64,000 nt of DNA from Streptomyces sp. PH10-H1 (GTDB lineage: Bacteria > Actinomycetota > Actinomycetes > Streptomycetales > Streptomycetaceae), in assembly GCF_030063355.1 (NCBI RefSeq), contig NZ_JASISZ010000044.1, positions 1 to 64,000 on the forward strand. The letters run 5' to 3'. Position 1 is the stretch's first letter, and every line of letters starts with the position of its first letter. This document shows positions 54,413-63,400 of the stretch, piece after piece. The notes under the pieces were generated by a model, which saw nothing but the letters and a program-made list of their open reading frames with translations, was not told the DNA's origin and did not search any database. A program made the position numbers and the translations under genes.

Positions 54413-56314
54413 CTAGCTGGACAGGTAGAACGCCAGCAGTCCCGACGCGTCCATGTCGAGCGCGGGCTCGGAGCTCTGCCAGGACCTGACATCGTCGACA
54501 TAGCGACTTCCGTGCCCTGTGAAGGCACCGAACGGATCGCCGGCGGCCGGGCACTTGCGCATGCCGGCGAGGTAGTCGCCCAGGCCGCCGTTGAACTGCG
54601 ACGACCCGTTGGGCCCGTTGACGATCGCGCCGGTCTCCAGCGGCGCCTTGCCGTCGAGGCTCCCGGCGAGGTTGCCGAGCTGGCCCGCGGTGCACTGGGG
54701 GTAGGTGGAGCCCTCGCCGACCATGAAGGACGTGCCCCACGCGTTGGCGCCGAGCAACCAGTCGAGCTGCTGGACGGCGAACCGGTCGACGGAGGTGTCG
54801 CCGGTCAGACCCCGGTACAGACGGGTGGTGGTCGCCAGGCCGAGGGTGTGCGAGTCGGCGTCGAAGTCGTTGTAGACCGCGCCGGCGTGGAACGGGTCCT
54901 TGTCGGCGCGGGCCTGCCCCGAGGCGATCTGCGCCTTGAGGTTGCCGACCAGGGTGTCGTACGAGACCGGCAGCCCGGCCGGCTGCCCGGCGGCCTTGAT
55001 GGCGCGGGCCAGATCGGCGTAGGCGAGCGCGCTGGTGTCGTACATGTTGAGCGTGTCACCGGTGGTGCCGTACGCCTTCGCCCAGGTCGCCGACTGCTTC
55101 AGCCATCCGTCGGCGCGGGAGTCGCCGAGCTTCTGGGCGGCCAGCGCCAGCTCGGCGCCGCCGAAGGCCAGGTCGTCCTGCCAGCTGGTCTCGGGGTAGT
55201 ACGCGTGCGGGACGGTCGTGACGAGGGTGCCCGGGTGGGTGTCGGCGAGTGCGTAGACCTGCGCGGCGGCCGTCAGATAGCCCTTGGCCTTCGCGGGGTC
55301 GGAGACGGCGTAGCGCTGGGCGCCGAGCGCGAAGTCCGCGGCGAGCCGGCCGGCCTGGTTGGGGCTGATCCTGGAGCCGGGGGCACCGGCCCGGAACACC
55401 GGGCGGTCACGGAGGAACGGGTTGGCGGTGTCGGCGTCGTCCTTCTGCGGCAGCCGCCAGGAGTCGTGGTCGCCGACGACGCTGCCGCTGGCGGTGCCCG
55501 AGCCGAGGCCGACCTGGATGTAGAGGGTCCCGGTGTCGCCGTCCCACATCTTGTCGAGCCAGTCGAGGCCGTGCTGCGCTTCGGCGCCGAGCGCGGACGT
55601 GGGGGAGGCGCCGGTCTCGCGGGCCGCGATCTGCAGAGCGGCGTCGGCGTAGGTGGTGGTCTCGGTGAACTTCAGATAGTCGCCCGCGTCGAACCAGCCG
55701 CCCTCGGCGTCGACCGTTCCGCCTGCCTTCGTCGGCGCCTTGGCGATGGTGTCGCCGTCGCTGCTGGTGAAGGTGGGCCAGTTGTAGACGGTGGCGTGCG
55801 CGTCGTTCAGATGCGCGGGCTTGCGGTTCAGCTCTCCCGGTATGACGTTCCGGCCGTCGCGCTGGGCCTGGAAGAAGGCGGTGGCATCGGTGGCGGGCTT
55901 GGCGTAGACGGCCTGGGCGCTGCCGATGGTGAAGGAGGGCGAGGCGCCGGTGGCCGCGCCGCTGACGACCAGGTGGTAGGTGCCGCTGGTCTGCACGGCG
56001 CTGAAGTCGATCAGGTAGACGGCCGGATAGGCGGCGTTCCAGCTGCCCCGGCTGGTGCCGGTCCGGCCGGTGGCGGCGGTGGCGCCATGGCTGTCGAGCA
56101 GCTTCCAGGTGGCGCCGGAGGCTGCGCCTTTGGCCAGCAGGAAGGCTTCCTTGGTGCCGCTGCCGTCGTAGCCGACCTGGTTGACCCGGACCTGGCCGGT
56201 GGTGGCGGCCTCAGCGGTGCCGGCGCCGCCGCTGAGCAGCGCCGCGACGACAGCGGCGGCTGTGACCGCGGCTGCCGCCATGCCGAGCCCGCGTCGACTG
56301 TGCTCGTGGGGCAT
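54413..56314 (-). CDS. Secreted glycoside hydrolase family 9 (endoglucanase-type)
   Basis: A 633-residue secreted enzyme. The signal peptide covers residues 1-36 (cut after TAEA), followed by an N-terminal Ig-like CelD_N domain (about 40-130, VRVNQVGYDGSGTKEAFLL) and the (alpha/alpha)6 GH9 domain. The catalytic Asp pair is in GGWFDAGDYLKF (D209, D212), and the acid Glu616 is in SSEPALDMDAS. LLGANAWGTSFMVG is the conserved C-terminal block. There is no cellulose-binding module, so it may act on soluble beta-glucans. A CsnR-like site lies upstream. Confidence 0.93.
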   Translation of the reverse strand: MPHEHSRRGLGMAAAAVTAAAVVAALLSGGAGTAEAATTGQVRVNQVGYDGSGTKEAFLLAKGAASGATWKLLDSHGATAATGRTGTSRGSWNAAYPAVYLIDFSAVQTSGTYHLVVSGAATGASPSFTIGSAQAVYAKPATDATAFFQAQRDGRNVIPGELNRKPAHLNDAHATVYNWPTFTSSDGDTIAKAPTKAGGTVDAEGGWFDAGDYLKFTETTTYADAALQIAARETGASPTSALGAEAQHGLDWLDKMWDGDTGTLYIQVGLGSGTASGSVVGDHDSWRLPQKDDADTANPFLRDRPVFRAGAPGSRISPNQAGRLAADFALGAQRYAVSDPAKAKGYLTAAAQVYALADTHPGTLVTTVPHAYYPETSWQDDLAFGGAELALAAQKLGDSRADGWLKQSATWAKAYGTTGDTLNMYDTSALAYADLARAIKAAGQPAGLPVSYDTLVGNLKAQIASGQARADKDPFHAGAVYNDFDADSHTLGLATTTRLYRGLTGDTSVDRFAVQQLDWLLGANAWGTSFMVGEGSTYPQCTAGQLGNLAGSLDGKAPLETGAIVNGPNGSSQFNGGLGDYLAGMRKCPAAGDPFGAFTGHGSRYVDDVRSWQSSEPALDMDASGLLAFYLSS

Positions 56315-56345
56315 ACGCCCACCTCTCCATCGGTCCGCATCTGAA

Positions 56346-56361
56346 TAGTAAAGCTTCCTAA
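56346..56361 (-). promoter_or_regulatory. Candidate carbohydrate operator upstream of GH9
   Basis: On the minus strand the site reads TTAGGAAGCTTTACTA, close to the actinobacterial operator TTAGGAAAGTTTCCTAA known from CsnR-controlled chitosanase genes. It lies 32 bases before the GH9 start. A second AGCTTCC/GGAAGCT inverted pair (56352-56375) overlaps it. Binding protein unknown. Confidence 0.45.
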
Positions 56362-56480
56362 CAATTGGGGAAGCTAGTGGTTGGCCCCGGACAGGTCAAT
56401 AGGTGTGCGGGGGCGGAGGATCTCCGGGCCCGCGAGCCCGGCTGATCCGGGGTGTCACAGCTGGGCCGTAGACTTCACGG

Positions 56481-58385
56481 GTGGCAGGCAGGATCAAGGA
56501 TGAGGACGTCAAGGCGGTCCGGGACGCGGTCCCGATCGACGCCGTCATCTCGGAGTACCTGCAGCTCAAGAGCGCGGGTGGCGGGAATCTCAAGGGGCTT
56601 TGCCCGTTCCATGATGAAAAGTCCCCCTCGTTCCAGGTGAGTCCCTCGAAGGGGCTCTTCTACTGTTTCGGCTGCCAAGAAGGCGGCGACACGCTCGACT
56701 TCGTGATGAAGCTCGACCACCTCTCCTTCTCCGAGGCCGTCGAGCGGCTGGCCGCCAAGACCGGCATCGTCCTGCGCTATGACGAGGGCGGGTACAACCC
56801 CGGCCGCCAGCAGGGCGAGAAGATCCGGCTCATCGAGGCCCACAAGGTCGCCGCCCAGTTCTTCGTGGAGCAGCTCGGCGGCGCCGAGGCCGAGATCGGC
56901 CGCAAGTTCCTCACCGAGCGCGGCTTCGACCAGGCCGCCGCGGAGCACTTCGGCGTCGGATACGCGCCCGCCGGCTGGGACCACCTCATCCGCTTCCTGC
57001 GCGGCAAGGGCTTCACCGACCGGGAGCTGCTCACCTCCGGCCTCGCCAGCGAGGGCCGCCGCGGCGCGATCGACCGCTTCCGCGGCCGGCTGATCTGGCC
57101 GATCCGCGACATCACCGGCGATGTGATCGGCTTCGGCGCCCGCAAGCTCCGCGAGGACGACAACGGGCCCAAGTACCTGAACACCCCCGAGACCCCGCTC
57201 TACAAGAAGTCCCACGTCCTGTACGGCATCGACCTCGCCAAGAAGGAGATCGCCAAGACCGGCAAGGCGGTCGTCGTCGAGGGCTACACGGACGTCATGG
57301 CCTGCCACCTCGCCGGTGTCACCACCGCCATCGCCACCTGCGGCACCGCCTTCGCCGAGGACCACATCAAGATCCTGCGCCGGCTGCTGATGGACAATTC
57401 CAGCTCGCACGTCGTCTTCACCTTCGACGGCGACGCGGCCGGCCAGCGGGCCGCGCTGCGTGCCTTCGAGGACGACCAGAAGTTCGCGGCCCGTACCTCC
57501 ATCGCGATCAGCCCCGGCGGCATGGACCCGTGCGAGCTGCGCCTCGCCGACGGCGACGCGGCGGTGCGCAACCTCGTCGAGCAGTCCTCCCCGCTCTTCG
57601 AGTTCGCCATCCACAGCGCCGTCGCCCGGCACAACACCGATACCGCCGAGGGCCGCGCCGCCGCCCTGGAGGAAGCCGCGCCGATCGTCGCCGGGATCAA
57701 GGACGGCTCCATCCAGCACGAGTACGCGGTGTCGCTCGCCTCCAAACTCGGCATCCTGGACGAGCAGTTCGTCGTCCGCCGGGTCTCCCAGCTCGCCCGC
57801 TGGGCCCGTGACCGGGGGAGCCGGCGCGGCGGCCCCGAGCCGCGCCGCGACCGGCCGCAGCAGGGCTCCGCCCAGACCGTCACCCGCCCCCAGCCACCCC
57901 GCGGTCCGCGGCTGGACCTGCGCAGCCCCGTCCACCGGGTGGAGCGGGAGCTGCTCAAACTCGCCCTCCAGCACCCCCAGTTGGTCTCCCCGGCCTTCGA
58001 CGCCTATGGCGAGGACGAGTTCACCGCCCCGCCCTACGCCGCCGTCCGGAGCGCCATCGCCGAGGCCGGCGGCACCGAACACGCCGACGACGGCTATCTC
58101 GCCCGGGTCCGCGACCTCGCCCCGGACGACACGGTCCGCTCGATGGTCACCGAGTTGGCGGTGGAAGCCGTCATGCACAAGGCGCCCGATGTCTACGCCG
58201 ACGAGGTGCTTGTCCAGGTCCGGCTGCGGGCCGTCGAGCGCCGTATCAGCGAGGTCCGCGCGAACCTCGCCCGCCTCGGCCCGCACGCCGAGGCCGACCA
58301 TCTCGCCGCCGTCCACAGCGAGCTGTGGGCCCTCCAGCAGTACGAGTACCGCCTGCGCGTAGAAGGCGTCGCAGCTCTGCGGTAG
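56481..58385 (+). CDS. dnaG: DNA primase DnaG
   Basis: A 634-residue primase that makes RNA primers at the replication fork. The zinc-binding domain has CPFH (41-44) and CFGC (62-65); the RNA polymerase core follows with TOPRIM motifs (VVVEGYTDVMA, FTFDGDAAGQRAA), and the C-terminal helicase-binding domain lies after about residue 470. The start is GTG 56481, six bases after TAGACT, which suggests a leaderless transcript. It is followed by the sigma-factor gene, as in the bacterial macromolecular synthesis operon but without rpsU. Confidence 0.96.
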   Translation: MAGRIKDEDVKAVRDAVPIDAVISEYLQLKSAGGGNLKGLCPFHDEKSPSFQVSPSKGLFYCFGCQEGGDTLDFVMKLDHLSFSEAVERLAAKTGIVLRYDEGGYNPGRQQGEKIRLIEAHKVAAQFFVEQLGGAEAEIGRKFLTERGFDQAAAEHFGVGYAPAGWDHLIRFLRGKGFTDRELLTSGLASEGRRGAIDRFRGRLIWPIRDITGDVIGFGARKLREDDNGPKYLNTPETPLYKKSHVLYGIDLAKKEIAKTGKAVVVEGYTDVMACHLAGVTTAIATCGTAFAEDHIKILRRLLMDNSSSHVVFTFDGDAAGQRAALRAFEDDQKFAARTSIAISPGGMDPCELRLADGDAAVRNLVEQSSPLFEFAIHSAVARHNTDTAEGRAAALEEAAPIVAGIKDGSIQHEYAVSLASKLGILDEQFVVRRVSQLARWARDRGSRRGGPEPRRDRPQQGSAQTVTRPQPPRGPRLDLRSPVHRVERELLKLALQHPQLVSPAFDAYGEDEFTAPPYAAVRSAIAEAGGTEHADDGYLARVRDLAPDDTVRSMVTELAVEAVMHKAPDVYADEVLVQVRLRAVERRISEVRANLARLGPHAEADHLAAVHSELWALQQYEYRLRVEGVAALR

Positions 58386-58446
58386 GCGCAAGCGACCCGG
58401 GTAACGGATCGTGCGCATCCCGTGACATTGGCCCGAAAAAGGCGAC

Positions 58447-58472
58447 GCACGCCCCTCGTGGCAGGGGTGTGT
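58447..58472 (+). terminator. Hairpin between dnaG and hrdA
   Basis: A ten-base stem (58447-58456 with 58463-58472, two G-U pairs) and six-base loop lie 61 bases after the dnaG stop. It could terminate dnaG transcription or act as a leader structure ahead of hrdA. Confidence 0.5.
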
Positions 58473-58640
58473 CGTACCCCACACTGGGTGTCGGTGCCTG
58501 AGTCCTCGGAGCGCGGAATACCGGATTCTGCAGACAGAGATGCGACCGGTGATCCGCATACGGCGAACTCCCGGACGGACAGCGGCCAGGCCGCGACCGT
58601 CCCAATGCCGTGCGTCTCCGAGCCCGTGACTGTGCTCACC

Positions 58641-59840
58641 ATGGAGGTCGCTCCCGTGCAGACCCACCCCCTGACGACCGTGGCCGAGGTGGCCTTGATG
58701 GAACCCGAGGCCGAGCTGAGGGAGAGGGAGAGGGAGAGGGAGCGGGTCCCGGAACAGAAGCGCGCCGCCGCCCGTCCCGAAAGGGCGGAGCCGGTGGAAG
58801 CGATAGAAACGATGGATGCGGTAGAAGCGGTGGGAACGGTGGACGCCGAGGCGGACCGGGAACCCGAGGCCAGGGACCCCGAGGACGAGAGCGAGGAGCG
58901 GGAACGCCGGTCCCGCGAAGAGGCGGCGGGCCCGTCCGCCGACCTCTTCCGGCAGTATCTGCGGGAGATCGGCCGGATCCCGCTGCTCACCGCCGTCGAG
59001 GAGGTCGAGCTGGCCCGCCGGGTCGAGGCCGGCCTGTTCGCCGAGGAGAAGCTGAACAACTTCCCGGATCTGGACTCCCAACTCGCCGTCGATCTCGACC
59101 GGTTGGTGGTCAACGGCCGGATGGCCAAACGGCGGCTGATCGAGGCCAACCTGCGGCTCGTCGTCTCCGTCGCCAAGCGCTACGTCGGCCGCGGACTGAC
59201 CATGCTCGACCTCGTCCAGGAGGGCAACCTCGGCCTGATCCGCGCCGTCGAGAAGTTCGACTACGCCCGCGGCTACAAGTTCTCGACGTACGCGACCTGG
59301 TGGATCCGGCAGGCGATGAGCCGGGCGCTGGCCGATCAGGCCCGCACCATCCGGGTCCCCGTGCACGTCGTCGAACTCATCAACCGCGTCGTGCGCGTCC
59401 AGCGCCGCCTCCTGCAGGAGCACGGCTACGAGCCGAGCACAGAAGAGGTCGCCGCCCACCTCGAACTCACCGAGGAACGCGTCTCCGAAGTCCTGCGGCT
59501 GGCCCAGGAACCGGTCTCCCTGCACGCCCCGGTCGGCGAGGAGGAGGACGTCGCTCTCGGCGACCTCATCGAGGACGGCGACGCCACCTCGCCCGTCGAG
59601 TCCGCCGCCTTCCTCCTGCTGCGCGAGCACCTCGAAGCGGTCCTCTCCACCCTCGGCGAGCGCGAACGCAAGGTCGTCCAGCTCCGCTACGGCCTCGCCG
59701 ACGGCCGCCCCCGCACGCTGGAGGAGATCGGCCGCATCTTCGGCGTCACCCGCGAACGCATCCGCCAGATCGAGTCCAAGACCCTCAACAAACTCCGCGA
59801 CCACGCCTTCGCCGACCAGCTACGCGGCTATCTGGACTGA
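58641..59840 (+). CDS. hrdA: RNA polymerase sigma factor HrdA (sigma-70 group 1/2)
   Basis: About 399 residues from ATG 58641. After a disordered acidic N-terminus the sigma-70 regions follow: 1.2 (SADLFRQYLREIGRIPLL), 2 (LRLVVSVAKRYVGRGLTMLD, YARGYKFSTYATWWIRQAM), 3 (VELINRVVRVQRRLLQE) and 4 (EEIGRIFGVTRERIRQIESK). It is one of the multiple RpoD-like factors of Streptomyces; position after dnaG is that of hrdA. The frame is open upstream to 58422, so GTG 58488 or 58626 are possible starts; 58641 gives a length near the known HrdA. The N-terminus contains an (RE)n repeat. Confidence 0.88.
   Translation: MEVAPVQTHPLTTVAEVALMEPEAELRERERERERVPEQKRAAARPERAEPVEAIETMDAVEAVGTVDAEADREPEARDPEDESEERERRSREEAAGPSADLFRQYLREIGRIPLLTAVEEVELARRVEAGLFAEEKLNNFPDLDSQLAVDLDRLVVNGRMAKRRLIEANLRLVVSVAKRYVGRGLTMLDLVQEGNLGLIRAVEKFDYARGYKFSTYATWWIRQAMSRALADQARTIRVPVHVVELINRVVRVQRRLLQEHGYEPSTEEVAAHLELTEERVSEVLRLAQEPVSLHAPVGEEEDVALGDLIEDGDATSPVESAAFLLLREHLEAVLSTLGERERKVVQLRYGLADGRPRTLEEIGRIFGVTRERIRQIESKTLNKLRDHAFADQLRGYLD
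58719..58742 (+). repeat. AGGGAG hexamer repeat in hrdA
   Basis: Four perfect tandem AGGGAG units code for alternating Arg-Glu in the disordered N-terminus of the sigma factor. A slippage-prone site whose length change would keep the frame. Confidence 0.9.
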
Positions 59841-59862
59841 CCGGCCGGTGCCGAGCGTCCGT

Positions 59863-60492
59863 ATGCGTCACCCAGCGGCGATCACCCGGGTGAGGTCGAC
59901 GTAGGCTGCGGGGCTCGATGAGCGGGCCGCGTCTTCGCAGGTCTGCCGGGCTGTTGAGGAGGCTGCTGCGTGGATCGGTGCCCATCGGGGCTTGCTGCTG
60001 GCGACGGGTGCGGCGGCGGTGATCGTAGCGGCGGTCCTGGTGGCGATACTGCCGGCCTCGGATCGGGCCCGCGGTGTCCCTCCGACTCGAGCCCGCGAGT
60101 ACTCCCAGCGGCAGGCGTGTCTGCTCACGTCGGACCGGGGGCTGGCGGACGCGGCGGCGGTGCCGGTGTGGGCCGGAATGCAGGACGCCTCGGCGAAGAC
60201 CCGGGCGCGGGTGATGTATCTGGCGGTGTCGGGAGAGCAGAGCCCCGCCAACGCGGCACCGTTTCTGGCTTCGCTGGCGCAGCGGTACTGCACGGTGGTG
60301 CTGACGGTGGGTACGGCGCCCGACGGTGCGGTGACCGTCGACGGACCGAAGTTCCCGGGGACGCCCTTTGTGGTGGTCGGAGGAGCAGCCGGCGGTGCGA
60401 ACGTCACGGTATTGCCCGCTGACTCGCCGAACGCCACCCGGTCGGCGGTTGCCTCCGCCGTGGGGTCATCGCCACCAACGCGCCGGTGCTGA
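59863..60492 (+). pseudogene. Secreted substrate-binding-like protein, interrupted and truncated
   Basis: From ATG 59863 the frame reads MRHPAAITRVRST, meets TAG at 59902, then continues through GLDERAASSQVCRAVEEAAAWIGAHRG into a membrane/signal helix (LLLATGAAAVIVAAVLVAILP) and a domain with YSQRQACLLTSDRGLAD, VPVWAGMQDASAKTRARVMYLAV and GTPFVVVGGAAGGANVTVLP. This resembles a Streptomyces family of BMP-like secreted proteins. Homology breaks off at about 60460, after which the frame is meaningless and stops at 60492. A TTG at 59992 could start a shortened product. A stop codon plus loss of the 3' end argue for a pseudogene. Confidence 0.6.
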
Positions 60493-63400
60493 ACACCACG
60501 GCCTCCTACACCGTCTCCGCCTGGGCGAATCTCGCGGACCTGAGCACCTTCCGCACCGTCGCCGCACAGGGCGGCACCGCCACCTCCTCGTTCTACCTGC
60601 AGTACAGCAAGGCGCTCGCCGGCTGGGCGTTCATCTCCCCGTCCTCGGACTCCGCAACGCCGGCCGCCTACTATTCGGCGCACACCGCGTCCGCGACGGC
60701 CAACAGCTGGACTCACCTGGTGGGCGTGTTCAACGCCTCCACCGGCGCCATGCAGTTGTACGTCAACGGCACGCTCGCCGCCACCGGCAGCAACACCGCA
60801 CCGTGGACGGGCAGTGGCCCGTTGTCCATCGGCGGTGCCCAACAGGCCGGCGGCGCGGCCGCCAGCAACGTGGTCAACGGCCAGACCGCGAACGTGCAGA
60901 CCTATCCGCGCGCCCTGTCCGCGGCTGAGGTCACCACCTTGTTCGGCAACGGCCGCAGTGGCGGGACGGTCGGCTCCTCCGATCAGCAGACCACCAACTA
61001 CACCTACGACAAGCGCGGTCTGCCGACCTCGATGACCGACGCGAACAGCAACACCACCAACTACGCCTACGACGAGGCCGGCAACCTGGCGGTCACCACC
61101 GCCCCCGCCGTCCAGGTCGAAGCCACCGGCGGCGCCACCTCGGTGACCGCGCGCCCGGTCACCACCAGCGGCTTCAACACCTTCGGTGACGCCGTCGAGG
61201 AGACCGACCCGAACGGCAACCAGACCGCCACCGTGTACGACGCGAACGGCAATAAGGTCTCCCAGACCCTGCCGCCGTACACACCGGCCGGCACCACCAC
61301 GCCCCTCACCGCGACGTCCGTCTGGACGTATGACAGCGACGGCAACCAGACCGCGGCGACCACCCCAGGCGGCAGGACCACCAGCTACACCTACGACCAG
61401 CTCGGTGACGTCGCCCAGGTCACCGGCGCCGACGGCGTCAAGACACATGCCCTGTACGACAGCAACGGCGAGAAGCTGTCGGTGACGGACGGCACCGGTG
61501 CCACCACCCAGGCCACATACGACTACCTGGGCCGCCAGCTGACCTCCACCGCCCTCGAGCGGTTCCCCTCCACCGGCACGCTGACGTCGACCAGGTCCTA
61601 CGCCGTCACTACCGGCAACCCCTACGGCGCGTTCCTGTCCTCCTCCACCAGCCCCGGCGGGGTCACCAGCAGCTACGGCTACAACCGGGCCGGCGAGACC
61701 ACGGCCTCCACCGACGGAGCGGGGAACACCACCCAGTTCACGTACGACTTCCAGGGCAACCGGCAAAAGACGATCCTGCCGGACGGCACCTGGAGCCAGA
61801 CGGACTACGACGCCTCCAGCCGGCCGACCTCCAGCAAGCAGTACGACGCGACGAGCACCCTGCTGACCCAGACCTCGCAGATCTACGACGGTGTCGGCAA
61901 CGTGCTCGCCTCCACCGACGCCAACGGCCACACCAACCAGTTCATCTACGACGCGGCCGGCACCATCACCCAGCAGATCCAGCCCGTCAGCGCCACCACC
62001 TCGATCACCACCAGTTTCGGCTACGACGCTGCAGGTCAGCGCACCCGATTCACCGACGGCCGTGGGAACGCCTGGACGTACGCCCACACCCCCTGGGGCC
62101 AGCAGCAGTCGGTCACCGCCCCCACGACCAGCACCTATACGTCGGCCGCCGACTCGACGACCACCTACGCCTACAACGCGGACGGGCAACTGACCACCGC
62201 GACGCAACCGGGCGGGGTCACCACGTCGATGACCTACGACAACGTCGGCCAGGTGCTGTCGGAGTCCGGCCAAGGAGCGGAAGCGGCAACCGCCACCCGC
62301 ACCTTCTCCTACGACAACAACGGCCAACTGCTGGGCGCCTCGACGTCAGAGGCCGGAATCACCGGGAACGCGGACCACCAGACCTCGACCCAGGATTCCT
62401 TCGGCTACGACGACCGAGGCAATCTCCTGACGGCGTCCGGCTCAGCCGGCAACTCCAACTTCAGCTACAACAACGACTCCGCACCGCTGACCCGTGCCGA
62501 CGCGGCGGGGACCACCACGTACGGGTACGACACCGGCGGCCGTCTCGCCACGCTGAACGACGCCGCCACGGGCACCAATCTGACGTACACCTACAACACG
62601 CTCAGCCAGCCGAAGACGGTCAAGTACGGCACCAGCGGCCAGACCCGCACCTACAGCTACAACACCGCGCACCAACTGACCGGCGACACCCTGGTACAGG
62701 GCGCGTCCACCCTCGCGGGCATGACCTACGGGTACGACAACGCCGGCAACCTCACCTCCAAGACCACCGCCGGCGTCGCCGGAGCATCGGCCAACACCTA
62801 CAGCTACGACTGGGCGAACCGCCTCAGCTCGTGGAACAACGGCACCGCGGCCACCAACTACTCCTACGACGCCTCCGGCAACCGGACCCAGGTCGGAGCG
62901 GACGTCTACACCTACGACGCACGCGACCAGCTGACCTCCGACGGAACTCACACCTACACCTACTCCGCCCGGTCCACGATGACCTCGGACGCCTCCACCG
63001 CCGGCGGCACCGTCGCCTATGGCACGGACGCCTACGGCGGACAGATCACCGCGGGCACCCACTCCTACACCCTGGACGCGACGGGCCGGAACATCTCCGA
63101 CGCGGAGAGCGTGCAGCACTCCACCCGCACCTTCCAGTACTCGGGCGCCGCCAACACCATCGCCTCGGACGGCAACTACACCTACAGCTACGATCCGGGT
63201 GGCTCGCTGACCGGCATCAACGTGGTGGGAGCCGCCTCCACCAGCACCGGTGTCCTCGCGCTGACCGACCAGCACAGCGACGTGGTCGGCACCTTCACCT
63301 CCGGTGCCACCGCGCTGGGCGGCTCCGCCAGCTATGACCCGCTGGGCAAGGTCACCGCCAACGGCGCCCTGTTCGGACACCTGGGCTTCCAGTCCGGCTG

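Noticed and set aside
56475..59804. 1,109-residue antisense frame opposite dnaG and hrdA
   Set aside because: Shadow of two clear genes on the plus strand; the product is G/V/D/L-rich without motifs.
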